Assembly: GCA_023435335.1 (NCBI GenBank)
Contig: JAEYRU010000197.1
Location: forward strand, 1 to 37,599
Direction: 5' to 3'
DNA from: Pseudomonadota bacterium
GTDB taxonomy: Bacteria; Pseudomonadota; Alphaproteobacteria; Rhizobiales; Rhizobiaceae
Length of the DNA stretch: 37,599 bases
Part shown: positions 1 through 7,716 of the stretch, one piece after another
Position numbering within the stretch: position 1 is the first letter of the stretch
How the letters are laid out: the number at the start of each line of letters is the position of its first letter
The notes under the pieces: model-generated
Seen by the model: the letters and a program-made list of their open reading frames with translations, nothing else
Databases searched by the model: none
What the model was told of the DNA's origin: nothing
Made by a program: the position numbers and the translations under genes

Positions 1-1
1 G

Positions 2-106
2 GAGACTTTCGTCTCGAAGGCGGGCGAGGATGCCGCGCTGCGCAAGGCGACCTACGAGGAATCCCTCGGCTGGTACGACGGCATCGTAGCGGACATGTTC
101 GCCTAG
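2..106 (+). CDS. C-terminal end of an unidentified protein (partial)
   Basis: An open frame enters from the left edge and ends at the TAG at 104-106. Only 34 residues are visible, ending in SLGWYDGIVADMFA. The steady codon pattern and the strong hairpin just after the stop suggest the real end of a gene. I do not recognise the family. Too little is present to assign a function. It converges with the esterase gene on the other strand. Confidence 0.5.
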   Translation, partial: ETFVSKAGEDAALRKATYEESLGWYDGIVADMFA

Positions 107-118
107 CACGCAAGTATC

Positions 119-158
119 GGTGGCGGCGCTCCGGCCTGCGAAACCCGAGGCCGCCACC
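119..158. terminator. Bidirectional hairpin between convergent genes
   Basis: A perfect 9-bp inverted repeat (GGTGGCGGC at 119-127 and GCCGCCACC at 150-158) encloses further pairing (CTC/GAG and GG/CC). The result is one long GC-rich stem. It lies between the stop of the left-edge gene at 106 and the stop of the esterase gene at 194, so it could end transcription from both sides. There is no T-run, so it may act as a weak intrinsic terminator or as an mRNA 3'-end stabiliser. Confidence 0.6.
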
Positions 159-193
159 CCCTCTCGGACTGCCATATGGTCCCCGCATCCGCC

Positions 194-976
194 CTATGAG
201 GATTCGTTGTCGCCCGCGACTTCCGCAATGAACCTGCCGGTTCGCTCGACGATGAGATCCTTGTCGTTGTCGAGCGTCGCGACGTGATAGGAATCTTCGA
301 GCCATAGAATCCTGGCGTCTCGCGAGCCGATGTGTTGCAGGATCAAGGGTCCGTTCGACGGTGGCACCACATGATCCTCACGCGACTGGATCACCAGGGT
401 GGGACAAACGATCCTGTGCAGAAGGTTGCCGGTTGCTCCCATCAGCGTATTCGCCTCTCGCACGCAACTGACAGGCACCTCCGGGTAGGCTAGCTCGACG
501 ACACCTTCGGCCTTGATGTCGGAGCCGATGCCCGCAACGCGGTCGGGAGCGTTCCTTGAGAGAACCAGTTCCGACATCTCCGCACCCAGCCTGCCGCCGC
601 ATCCGTTGATCGGCACGATGCCGGCGACGAGACCGGGAAACCGGGCTGCCAGGTTGAGGCATAACGTGCCGCCCATGGAGAGCCCGGCGACGAAGACCTT
701 TCCGTGAGAAGCGGCCATCTCCTCGAGCGCCGCTTCCGCCGTCGCCAGCCAGTCGAGATAGCCGGTGGTCGCCATGTCGTCTGGCGAGGTTCCGTGCCCG
801 GCGAGCCGCGGTCCGTAGACGAAGAAGCCGAACCTGCGGTGCAGTTGCTCGCCCAGGTAGCGCATGCTCTGCGTCGTGCCGGTGAAGCCGTGCAGCACCA
901 GCACGGCAGGCCGCCCTTCGGCTTCGAAGCGGAACGCTTCCGCGCCCTTCATAATTTCTGACAATCGTCCCTCCAT
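194..976 (-). CDS. Alpha/beta-hydrolase, Est30-like carboxylesterase
   Basis: A 260-residue cytoplasmic serine hydrolase with no signal peptide. The oxyanion-hole motif LHGFTGT is at about 28-34, and the nucleophile elbow GLSMGG places Ser100. Asp201 (SREDHVVP) and His231 (DSYHVATLD) complete the triad. The spacing matches the Bacillus/Geobacillus Est30 type of carboxylesterase, about 250 residues, which cleaves short- to medium-chain esters. It starts 17 bases after the stop of a sugar-importer permease and is the last gene of that operon. It may therefore deacylate an imported ester or open a lactone; that role is inferred from position only. A monoglyceride lipase is an alternative name for the same fold. 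Family call firm, substrate unknown. Confidence 0.85.
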   Translation of the reverse strand: MEGRLSEIMKGAEAFRFEAEGRPAVLVLHGFTGTTQSMRYLGEQLHRRFGFFVYGPRLAGHGTSPDDMATTGYLDWLATAEAALEEMAASHGKVFVAGLSMGGTLCLNLAARFPGLVAGIVPINGCGGRLGAEMSELVLSRNAPDRVAGIGSDIKAEGVVELAYPEVPVSCVREANTLMGATGNLLHRIVCPTLVIQSREDHVVPPSNGPLILQHIGSRDARILWLEDSYHVATLDNDKDLIVERTGRFIAEVAGDNESS

Positions 977-993
977 GTGTTTGCGCGTCCCCG

Positions 994-1971
994 TCAGCTC
1001 TTCCGCTGCACGGAGTACGCCGCCGCGGCGACGCCGATGATGATCCCCTGCAGCATCAGCTTCGCCGGTTCCCCGAGGCCGAGGCTCGTGAGGAGGTTGA
1101 AGCTGAACGTCAGCATGAGGGCCGCGACGGTCGGGCCGAGCACCCCTCCCTTGCCCGAGCCGAATGTGACGCCGCCGAGGATTACGGCGGCAAGCGAATT
1201 GAGCGCGAGGTCCCGGCCGAGGTCCATGCTGCCGACGCCGACGAAGCCGATGAGCAGGAACCCGGCGAACACCGAGAACAGGCTCGACATGACATGCACG
1301 ACCGTGACGACTCGGACGTAGGGTATTCCCGAAACCCAGGCGGCGCGGGGGTTGGCGCCGATGGCGTCGATGTAGCGGCCGAAAACCGAGCTGCGGATGA
1401 ATATGGCGACGGCAACGAGCAGTGCGGCCCAGATGACAAGGACAACCGGCACGATACCGATCTTCAGGCGAACAATCTCACGTAGGATATCCGGAGCGTT
1501 GCCGGGCGAGCGAAGCTGGCTGAAGGCGACCGCGACACCGGTGAGCACCAGCGTGACCGCCAGCGTCACGATCACGGACGAGGCGCGAAGCCGGGTGATG
1601 AAGAACGCGTTGAACAGACCGACAGCGATGCCGAAGGCAACGGCGATCAGCAGCAGCACCGGCTCGGAATAGGGCAGAAGGCCGCTGGTCAGGATATAGC
1701 TGACGCCAACGATGACGCCTCCAATCGAAAGATCGAGGGACAGGACGCGCATGCAGAGCGACTGGCCCAGCACCGCGATCCCTAACGGGATTGCCTGCCT
1801 CGCGATCAGCAGCAGCAGCATTGGCGAAAGCAGCGCAGGGCGCATGAAGTAAGCGACGACCAACAGGATGACCATGGCCGCATAGGCGAACGGCAGCGAG
1901 AGCAGCGTCCTTCCCGCCGCCCGCAGCCATAGCCCGGCCGCGCCGGATGTCGATACGGCGTCCCCGCTCAT
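994..1971 (-). CDS. Sugar ABC importer permease, RbsC-type (second permease of cluster 1)
   Basis: A 325-residue inner-membrane protein with about eight to ten hydrophobic segments. It carries the marks of the ribose/galactose permease family (BPD_transp_2): SLDLSIGG near residue 80, GLFNAFF near 118, IGANPRAAWVSGI in the cytoplasmic loop, and NSLAAVILGG followed by GGVLGPT near the end. The ATG at 1971 overlaps the TGA of the upstream permease (ATGA at 1968-1971), which suggests translational coupling. The frame stays open further upstream, but that part lies over the neighbouring gene in another frame and has no membrane character. It probably pairs with the product of 1968-2897 as a heterodimeric channel. 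Substrate not determinable from sequence. Confidence 0.92.
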   Translation of the reverse strand: MSGDAVSTSGAAGLWLRAAGRTLLSLPFAYAAMVILLVVAYFMRPALLSPMLLLLIARQAIPLGIAVLGQSLCMRVLSLDLSIGGVIVGVSYILTSGLLPYSEPVLLLIAVAFGIAVGLFNAFFITRLRASSVIVTLAVTLVLTGVAVAFSQLRSPGNAPDILREIVRLKIGIVPVVLVIWAALLVAVAIFIRSSVFGRYIDAIGANPRAAWVSGIPYVRVVTVVHVMSSLFSVFAGFLLIGFVGVGSMDLGRDLALNSLAAVILGGVTFGSGKGGVLGPTVAALMLTFSFNLLTSLGLGEPAKLMLQGIIIGVAAAAYSVQRKS

Positions 1972-2897
1972 GCGCCGATCGCCTCCCGGCGCTGCAGTCC
2001 GATCGCCACGAGGAGGAGCGCCCCGGTTACCGCGGCCCGCAGGAACGGGGAAATGCCCAGGAGGTTCATGCCGTTGGATATCAGTCCGAGCGTGATCACG
2101 CCCGCGGCGATGCCGAGCACGCTGCCGGTGCCTCCGGCGAGTTGGACACCGCCGAGCGCCATGGCGGTGACCGTGTCGAGCGAATAGGGATTGCCCATCG
2201 TCGCATCGCCGGCGCCGACGCGCGCCGTCAGGAAGATGCCTGCGACCACCGCGGACAGGGAGCAGAGGACGAAACAGGCCACCTTCAGTCGGGTCACCGC
2301 AACTCCGTTGCGTCCCGCGCTTACCGGGTTGGCTCCGACCGCGTAGATGCGCAGCCCGAACCGCGAACGGTTGAGCAGGTACCAGGCCAGCAGGACGGCT
2401 CCGGCGCACCAGAACAAGGCGGCGGGCATGCCGGCGACCTGCGACACCGCCAGCGTCCGAAGATAGGGGGGAGCCGCGCCTCCGGGAACCGGATGGAGCA
2501 ACAACGCCACGCCCTGCACGAACGTCATCGTCGCCAGGGTCATGACCAACGGGTGAACCCTGAACAGGGTGACGCCGAAACCGTTGATCAGCCCGACGGT
2601 CGCACCCATCGCCAGCGCGAGGGGTACCCCGCAGGCCGGGTCCGCGGTCACGAGGATCGCGCTTGTCAGGCTCATGACCGAACCGACCGAAAGATCGATG
2701 CCGCCGGAGATCGCCACGATCCCCTGGCCGAGCGAAGCGATCATCAGCGCGGTGATCTGGCTATTCACATTCGCCAGGTTCTCCAGGCTCCTGAACGTGC
2801 CCGACGAAAGGCAGAGCAGGACAAAGAGAGCCAGAGGGAGCGCCAGGACGATCGGCGACAGGCCGGTGCGGCGGGATTTCCGCGCAAGGTCAAGCAT
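1968..2897 (-). CDS. Sugar ABC importer permease, RbsC-type (first permease of cluster 1)
   Basis: A 309-residue integral membrane protein of the ribose-type permease family. Visible motifs are GIDLSVGSVMSLT near residue 65, GLINGFGVT near 105, VGANPVSAGRNGV near 192 and MALGGVQLAGGTGSVLG near 245. The last is the glycine-rich stretch before the final helices. Its ATG at 2897 overlaps the end of the ATPase gene by 8 bases, and its stop overlaps the next permease start by 4. Two different permease genes in one operon point to a heterodimer, unlike E. coli RbsC, which is a homodimer. Family firm; sugar unknown. Confidence 0.93.
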   Translation of the reverse strand: MLDLARKSRRTGLSPIVLALPLALFVLLCLSSGTFRSLENLANVNSQITALMIASLGQGIVAISGGIDLSVGSVMSLTSAILVTADPACGVPLALAMGATVGLINGFGVTLFRVHPLVMTLATMTFVQGVALLLHPVPGGAAPPYLRTLAVSQVAGMPAALFWCAGAVLLAWYLLNRSRFGLRIYAVGANPVSAGRNGVAVTRLKVACFVLCSLSAVVAGIFLTARVGAGDATMGNPYSLDTVTAMALGGVQLAGGTGSVLGIAAGVITLGLISNGMNLLGISPFLRAAVTGALLLVAIGLQRREAIGA

Positions 2898-4401
2898 CGG
2901 CGTGCAAGCCTCCTTCGGCGCGCCCCACCAGGGCGTAGCGCATTACCTCCTCCTCGGTGGTTTCCGCTCCCTCCAGTTCGGCCACGATTTCATTCCGGCG
3001 CACGACGAGAATGCGATCGCAGAGGCCCAGCAGTTCCATAAGCTCGCTGGAAACGGTGAGGACGGTGCCTCCGCCGTCCGTGAATTCGCGCAGCAAGCCG
3101 TAGATCTCCGCCTTGGCCCCGACATCGACCCCTCGGGTCGGCTCCTCAAGCAGGAGCACATCGATCCCCGCCGCGAGCCACCGGCCGATCATCACCTTCT
3201 GCTGGTTGCCGCCGGAAAGCTCTCCGACAGCCTGGCGCGCACCGACGGAGCGGATATTCAATCGCCGCATCAATTCGGCGATCACATGGTGCCGTCCCCT
3301 CACCAGCTGCCAGATCGGCAAGCGGCGCAGCGTTCCAAGAGTGATGTTCTCGGTGATCGAAAGCGGCAGATAGAGCCCTTCGGTCTTCCGATCCTCGGGA
3401 ACGAAACCTACCCCAGCCCGTACCGTCTTTACCACGTCGAGTCCGAGCGTCGATGGGCCAGCCTCTCCCCCCTTGATGACTGTTCCTCCCGTCGGCGGCT
3501 CCAGTCCCGACAGCGCGCGAATGATGTTGCGCTGTCCCTGGCCTTCCAGACCCGCAAGGCCCACGATCTCTCCGCGTTTGAGTTGGAACGTCACGGCCGG
3601 GCCGTGCTCGCGGACCTGCAGGTCCTCGACCGAAAGCGCAATTGGCACGGCCGAGGGGCGCGCCGGCCGCGCCGGGAAGAACGTCGAGAGCACGCGCCCC
3701 ACCATCAGCGACACCAGATCGTCGCGGTTCAGCGCCTCTGTCGCACGCGTCTCGACGTGCCGGCCGTCCTTAAGAACGGTCACCCTGTCGCAAAACCGGA
3801 AGATCTCATCGAGGCGGTGACTGACGTAGAACACGAGCTTTCCCGCTGCCCTGAGGGACTCCAGAAGCTCACCGAGCCTGTCCACTTCCACTGCGTTCAA
3901 GGCAGCCGTCGGCTCATCGAAAATGTAGATATCGGCATCGACCGAAACGCCCTTGGCAATCTCGATCAGATGCAGATCGGCGACGGAGAGGTCTCCGCAG
4001 TAGGCATCGACGTCCAGGCGGCTTCCCAGCCGGGCCATCATCGTTCGGGCCTGTTCGCGCATCAACGCGCGGTTGATCGCACCATGGCGGGTCGGCTCGC
4101 GACCGAGAAACAGGTTCTCTGCTACTGTTAGATTGGGGAGAAGGGTAAGTTCCTGGAAAATCGTGGAGATGCCGAGGCGCCGCGCATCCGCAGGATTTGC
4201 TGGCGCGACCGGCGTTCCACGCAGCCGTATCTCTCCGCTGTCCACCGGGAAGAGTCCGGCCAGGAGATTCATCAATGTCGATTTGCCGGCGCCGTTTTCG
4301 CCCGTAACGGCGTGAACGGAGCCGGCGTCGCAGTCGAAGGAGACATCGCAAAGCGCCAGGTTGGAGCCGAAACGCTTCGTGATCTTGTCGAATGAAATCA
4401 T
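2890..4401 (-). CDS. Sugar ABC importer ATPase with two nucleotide-binding domains (RbsA/MglA family)
   Basis: A 503-residue double ATPase that powers the importer of cluster 1. The first domain has Walker A GENGAGKS at 34-41, a Q-loop (FQELT), a signature region that reads LSVADLHLIEIAK, and Walker B IYIFDEPTAAL. The second domain has a degenerate Walker A (GLEGQGQ), a canonical signature ELSGGNQQKV and a Walker B reading LLLEEPTRGVDVG. The usual Walker B aspartate is therefore glutamate. Asymmetric domains are normal in this family: one site is usually the main hydrolytic one. Length agrees with RbsA (about 500). It starts 86 bases after the binding-protein stop and overlaps the downstream permease by 8 bases. 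Confidence 0.94.
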   Translation of the reverse strand: MISFDKITKRFGSNLALCDVSFDCDAGSVHAVTGENGAGKSTLMNLLAGLFPVDSGEIRLRGTPVAPANPADARRLGISTIFQELTLLPNLTVAENLFLGREPTRHGAINRALMREQARTMMARLGSRLDVDAYCGDLSVADLHLIEIAKGVSVDADIYIFDEPTAALNAVEVDRLGELLESLRAAGKLVFYVSHRLDEIFRFCDRVTVLKDGRHVETRATEALNRDDLVSLMVGRVLSTFFPARPARPSAVPIALSVEDLQVREHGPAVTFQLKRGEIVGLAGLEGQGQRNIIRALSGLEPPTGGTVIKGGEAGPSTLGLDVVKTVRAGVGFVPEDRKTEGLYLPLSITENITLGTLRRLPIWQLVRGRHHVIAELMRRLNIRSVGARQAVGELSGGNQQKVMIGRWLAAGIDVLLLEEPTRGVDVGAKAEIYGLLREFTDGGGTVLTVSSELMELLGLCDRILVVRRNEIVAELEGAETTEEEVMRYALVGRAEGGLHADA

Positions 4402-4487
4402 GGTGGCTGGACAAACCGATGCTGTCGGAAGCTCTCGGCCCGCACACCCTCGGGGTGCCGACGGCAGGATTTCCGCGAAAGGGCGGA

Positions 4488-5564
4488 CTACTTCGCGAAC
4501 ATTTCCTTGATCTTGGCGTCCGGCAAGGTCGACGTGACCCAGAAGGCGTCGTTGAGATCGGGCCGGTAGTAGTCGTCAAGGTTCTGATTGGTGATCGGAG
4601 CCGGAGAGGAATAGTAATGGGTGTGCAGCGACTTGCCTTGCAGCAAGGCGACCGCCGCACGCACCGTCGCGGGTCCCAGCCCGGGCGTGAAGATCGGCGC
4701 AGCGCCGTCGATGCCGGCGTCCTTCCATGCGCGAAGGAAGCCGTTGTTGGACTCGCCCGTCATAGGCACCAGCGGCTTGCCCGCCTCGGCGAATACGTCG
4801 ATGCAGGCGCGCGTCATGTCGGCGCCTGAGAACCATATTCCGTCGACTGGCTGGCCTGAAAGCACGAGGTTTTCGCAAAGCTGCTTGCCCTTGGCGTAGT
4901 TCCAGTCGCCATAGACCTCCGTGCCGATCTTGATATCGCTTCCTTCGATAGCCTTACGGAAGCCGTCGTAACGCTGTTGCTCCTCCTCGACCCCCGCGAT
5001 TCCCCGAAAAACCCAGATCGTGCCCTGGCCGCCAAGCTTTTCCCTGAGAAAGCTCCCGCCAACCTCGCCGAAGCCCTCTCCCCCGCCCATGACCTCTACC
5101 GTCGTGGCCAGCACGTCGCCTCCGGTGCCGAAATTGACGACCGGGACTCCCGCCGCCAGCGCCTTAGCCACCTGGTCCTTGACGAGTGCCGGTGCAAGTG
5201 GCGCGACGATCAACGCATCTACCTTCTGGGCAAGAAGATCCTCCAGGTCGGCAACCTGCTTGGCAGGCTGCCAGTTCGCCTCGGTGAAGATGAACTCGCC
5301 AATGTCCGGGTTGTTGGACGCCTCGCTTTTCATCTCCTCGATCATTTGGACGATCCAGGTGTTGCCGACGCCTACGAACGATACGCCGATCTTCCAGGGC
5401 GGATCCTTCTTGAACTTGTCTGCAGCAGTCATGTCAGGCGAGGTGGCCTGAAGCAGGCTGGGCGGCAGCAGCTGAACGTCGTCCTCCGCCATCGCCGGCG
5501 CCGTCGTCGAGGCAACGATGCCGACGAACAGGGTCACCGCACTTCTTTGCAACAGTCTGGTCAT
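4488..5564 (-). CDS. Periplasmic sugar-binding protein of cluster 1 (RbsB/type I fold)
   Basis: A 358-residue secreted binding protein, first gene of the leftward operon. The ATG at 5564 is chosen because GGGAGG lies 6 to 7 bases before it and a clear signal peptide follows (MTRLLQRS, a hydrophobic stretch, then APAMA before EDD). Translation from an upstream ATG at 5663 would add 33 non-signal residues and is rejected. The type I fold is visible in WKIGVSFVGVGNTWIVQMIEEM, QKVDALIVAPLAP, AAGVPVVNFG and VDGIWFSGAD. A GESNNGF motif is shared with the binding protein at 14677-15813 (GESENGF), so the two are paralogues. About 40 residues lie between the signal cleavage site and the first strand. 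Ligand unknown. Confidence 0.9.
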   Translation of the reverse strand: MTRLLQRSAVTLFVGIVASTTAPAMAEDDVQLLPPSLLQATSPDMTAADKFKKDPPWKIGVSFVGVGNTWIVQMIEEMKSEASNNPDIGEFIFTEANWQPAKQVADLEDLLAQKVDALIVAPLAPALVKDQVAKALAAGVPVVNFGTGGDVLATTVEVMGGGEGFGEVGGSFLREKLGGQGTIWVFRGIAGVEEEQQRYDGFRKAIEGSDIKIGTEVYGDWNYAKGKQLCENLVLSGQPVDGIWFSGADMTRACIDVFAEAGKPLVPMTGESNNGFLRAWKDAGIDGAAPIFTPGLGPATVRAAVALLQGKSLHTHYYSSPAPITNQNLDDYYRPDLNDAFWVTSTLPDAKIKEMFAK

Positions 5565-5861
5565 TTGATCCTCCCGGTACGGGCCTGTGGATATGGCCCT
5601 GATAACAAGCCGCCACGCGACACTCTCTCCCTCACCTGACCGGAAACTGATAATATGATCCAATCAAGTGACCAAATTCATATGATCATGCCTGCCAGCT
5701 CGTCAACGGATTTCGGTTCGTACATCGGAAAACCGTCAGTCACCGCGGCAGGGAGGCAGTGGACAGGAGCGTGCATCGCACGGAGTGCGTACGAGTGCAG
5801 GATCGCATAAAAGACCTCAGCGCTTGGCGTGGCACACGGATTCGCCCGGGAAGGCATCGGC
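5565..5861. promoter_or_regulatory. Divergent control region between sugar operon 1 and the TetR gene
   Basis: This 297-base region separates two genes that point away from each other, so it should hold both promoters and the TetR operator. It contains an AT-rich island at about 5650-5690. There ATATGATC occurs twice in direct orientation (5653-5660 and 5680-5687, 27 bases apart), and the second copy runs into the palindrome ATGATCAT at 5682-5689. On the minus strand TATTAT (5650-5655) could be a -10 box, but its -35 box is not convincing. The rest (5700-5830) shows nothing I can name. Confidence 0.45.
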
Positions 5862-6509
5862 ATGGCAGGTAGGGAAGCACTCAGAATACGCAGGAGCCCG
5901 GTTCGCCCCCAAAGCACCGGACGTCGTGAGCAGATCATCGACGCTGCCCTGACGGTGATGATTACGAATGGCGTCCACAACGCTACCACGCGCAGGATTG
6001 CCGAGGCGGCCGGTGTCAATGTCGCGACGCTGCACTACCATTTCCACGACAAGGAAGAGATCATCTTCAGTGCCATGGAGGAGTTGGCGTCACGCTATCG
6101 GAATACGCTGTCGACGCGCTTCACTCAGCCGCAGAACCTGCATGACAGGATACACGATCTCCTGTGGTTCATCTGGGGTGAGATCGAGCAGGCGCCTGGC
6201 GAGCAACTCGTCCTGCAGGAGATGACCCTCTATGTCCTGCGGGTGTCACATGCCGAGCATCTGGCCGCCCAGAAGGAACGCGAAATCAAGTCGTTGTACA
6301 GTGTGTCCCTTCGCCAATGTCGCGACGTCGCCCCCCAAGACGACCCGCAGATCGACGAGTTGACCGATTTCATCTACGCCTGTTTCGTCGGCATCCTGAA
6401 TCAGTGGCTGGCGACAAGGGACCGGCCCTCGCTCATGAGGACGACAGGCAATCTGATCGAGGCCACGCGGGCCTTGGCCCGCAAACTGCTTCCTCATTGC
6501 GAGCATTGA
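5862..6509 (+). CDS. TetR/AcrR-family transcriptional regulator
   Basis: A 215-residue regulator with an N-terminal TetR helix-turn-helix. The motif begins at RREQIIDAAL near residue 21, continues with TTRRIAEAAGVNVATLHYHF (42-61), and ends in the typical HDKEEIIFSAMEEL. The remaining residues, about 75-215, form a helical ligand-binding and dimer domain with no recognisable signature. The ATG at 5862 is preferred because GGGAAGG lies about 8 bases before it; a GTG at 5829 in the same frame would add 11 residues. It is divergent from sugar operon 1, so it probably represses that operon and itself. The ligand is likely to be the imported compound or a product of the esterase. The regulatory target is inferred. 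Confidence 0.87.
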   Translation: MAGREALRIRRSPVRPQSTGRREQIIDAALTVMITNGVHNATTRRIAEAAGVNVATLHYHFHDKEEIIFSAMEELASRYRNTLSTRFTQPQNLHDRIHDLLWFIWGEIEQAPGEQLVLQEMTLYVLRVSHAEHLAAQKEREIKSLYSVSLRQCRDVAPQDDPQIDELTDFIYACFVGILNQWLATRDRPSLMRTTGNLIEATRALARKLLPHCEH

Positions 6510-6552
6510 CGTTGTTGGAGGATTCCCGCGCCGCGCATCACAGGGCCGGGAC

Positions 6553-6595
6553 CTGACTCGGCCTGGGCCCCACTCCCCAGAAACGGCTGAGTCAG
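6553..6595. repeat. Inverted repeat CTGACTC/GAGTCAG downstream of the TetR gene
   Basis: CTGACTC at 6553-6559 and its exact complement GAGTCAG at 6589-6595 flank 29 bases. The repeat lies between the TetR stop (6509) and the next regulator. It could be a weak terminator stem or a pair of half-sites upstream of the regulator at 6666. No T-run follows. Confidence 0.35.
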
Positions 6596-6616
6596 ACTTC
6601 ACATGGCGCTTTATTC

Positions 6617-6636
6617 ATATCTGAAAGGCTGATACA
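6617..6636 (+). promoter_or_regulatory. Candidate operator A of the arabinofuranoside module
   Basis: ATATCTGAAAGGCTGATACA is an imperfect palindrome (TATC...GATA) starting 49 bases before the ArsR-like gene. It matches the site at 9229-9248 in 14 of 20 positions. It is proposed as an autoregulatory operator of the ArsR-like protein; this is inferred from recurrence and position only. Confidence 0.45.
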
Positions 6637-6665
6637 CAACCTGGCGAATTGCCCGCCGGAGGCCC

Positions 6666-7592
6666 ATGTCGAACCAGATCGTCGTGATCGACCCGCTGGA
6701 GCGGATCGACCTCTTGAAAAGCCTCGCGAGCGAAGTGCGCATACGCATCCTCGAGTTGCTCAACAGGAGCGGGCCCAAGAACGTCAATCAGGTGGCCGAG
6801 GACCTGGGGCTTCCTCAGTCGACGATTTCGGCCAACATTCAGGTCCTCGTCGACGCCGGGCTGGTACAGACCAAGTCCCAGAAGGCGCGCAAGGGCAGCC
6901 AGAAGCTCTGCTACGCGACCTTCTCGGAGCTTCTGATCGCCTTCAAGGAGCCCGGAGTCGGGCGCGACAAGGATACGATCGAAGTGGCGATGCCGCTCGG
7001 GCTGTACACGCGCTGCGAGGTCTCAGCGCCCTGCGGACTTTGCTCGAAAGACGGCGTGATCGGACTGCTCGACGTGCCCGACACGTTTCTCGACCCGGAC
7101 CGGATGCGCGCCGGCCTGCTTTGGTTCACCCGGGGTTTCGTCGAATACCAGTTTCCCAACAACGCGACGCTCGCCAACTCCAGGGTGGCCGCGCTCGAGC
7201 TCGCACTCGAACTGTCATCCGAGGTGCCGGGCACGTCGAAAAACTGGCCGTCCGACATCACCATCGCGATCAATGGCCAGGAGATCGACACCTGGACGGC
7301 GCCGGCGGACTACGGCGACAAGCGCGGCAAGTTCACGCCCGATTGGTGGAAGCTGGCGGGCTCCCAGTATGGAGACTTGAAGAACTGGCGCGTCACCTCC
7401 GAGGGCACATTCCGTGACGGCCGCAAGGTCTCCAATTGTGCGCTGTCCGACCTCAAGCTCGATGCGCACCGTTCGATACGGATCAGGATCGGCGTCAAGG
7501 ACGACGCCAGGCACCCCGGCGGCATGAACATATTCGGCAGCGGCTTTGGCAATCACAGCAAGGACATCGTCCTGCGTCTCACCAAGGCCTGA
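6666..7592 (+). CDS. ArsR-like winged-helix regulator with a large C-terminal domain (arabinofuranosidase locus)
   Basis: A 308-residue protein. Residues 10-90 form an ArsR-type winged helix: LLKSLASEVRIRILELL, then VNQVAEDLGLPQSTISANIQ as the helix-turn-helix, then a basic wing (KSQKARKGSQK). Classical ArsR proteins are about 100 residues. The extra 215 residues have beta-rich character (ITIAING, IRIRIGVKD, FGSGFGNHSKDIVLRL) and contain a CX5CX2C group at Cys117, Cys123 and Cys126. Its place directly before the GH51 gene suggests that the C-terminal part senses arabinose or an arabino-oligosaccharide, but the cysteine group could also bind a metal. The ATG at 6666 has GCCGGAGG before it. Role as local repressor is inferred. 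Confidence 0.8.
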   Translation: MSNQIVVIDPLERIDLLKSLASEVRIRILELLNRSGPKNVNQVAEDLGLPQSTISANIQVLVDAGLVQTKSQKARKGSQKLCYATFSELLIAFKEPGVGRDKDTIEVAMPLGLYTRCEVSAPCGLCSKDGVIGLLDVPDTFLDPDRMRAGLLWFTRGFVEYQFPNNATLANSRVAALELALELSSEVPGTSKNWPSDITIAINGQEIDTWTAPADYGDKRGKFTPDWWKLAGSQYGDLKNWRVTSEGTFRDGRKVSNCALSDLKLDAHRSIRIRIGVKDDARHPGGMNIFGSGFGNHSKDIVLRLTKA

Positions 7593-7627
7593 CCGCGACT
7601 TTCGTACATCGCATACGTCTCGCGCAC

Positions 7628-7656
7628 TTGACGTAACGCCCATGCGCGCGTCAAAT
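7628..7656 (+). promoter_or_regulatory. Candidate promoter of the arabinofuranosidase gene
   Basis: TTGACG (7628-7633) and TCAAAT (7651-7656) are separated by 17 bases, a good sigma-70-type spacing. TTGACG and CGTCAA (7649-7654) also form an inverted repeat. The candidate operator begins at the next base, where a repressor would cover the transcription start. Confidence 0.45.
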
Positions 7657-7686
7657 AAACCCGAAACTCCGATATAGACCGGGTTT
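7657..7686 (+). promoter_or_regulatory. Candidate operator B and flanking inverted repeat before the arabinofuranosidase gene
   Basis: AAACCCGAAACTCCGATATA (7657-7676) matches the site at 9229-9248 in 15 of 20 positions, including CTCCGATA. In addition AAACCCG (7657-7663) and CGGGTTT (7680-7686) are perfect inverted repeats around it. The element sits just downstream of the candidate -10 box, a position suited to repression. A hairpin role in the mRNA leader is the alternative. Confidence 0.45.
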
Positions 7687-7716
7687 GCGGATGCTGATGC
7701 GGCCGCGGGAGGGGAC

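Noticed and set aside
1947..3041. A 364-codon plus-strand frame opposite the cluster 1 permease genes
   Set aside because: Its composition (Arg, Gln, Asp, His) is the usual antisense image of hydrophobic codons, and it has no domain.
2569..4131. A 520-codon open frame opposite the cluster 1 ATPase gene
   Set aside because: The opposite strand encodes all ATPase motifs in order. The plus-strand product has no family features.
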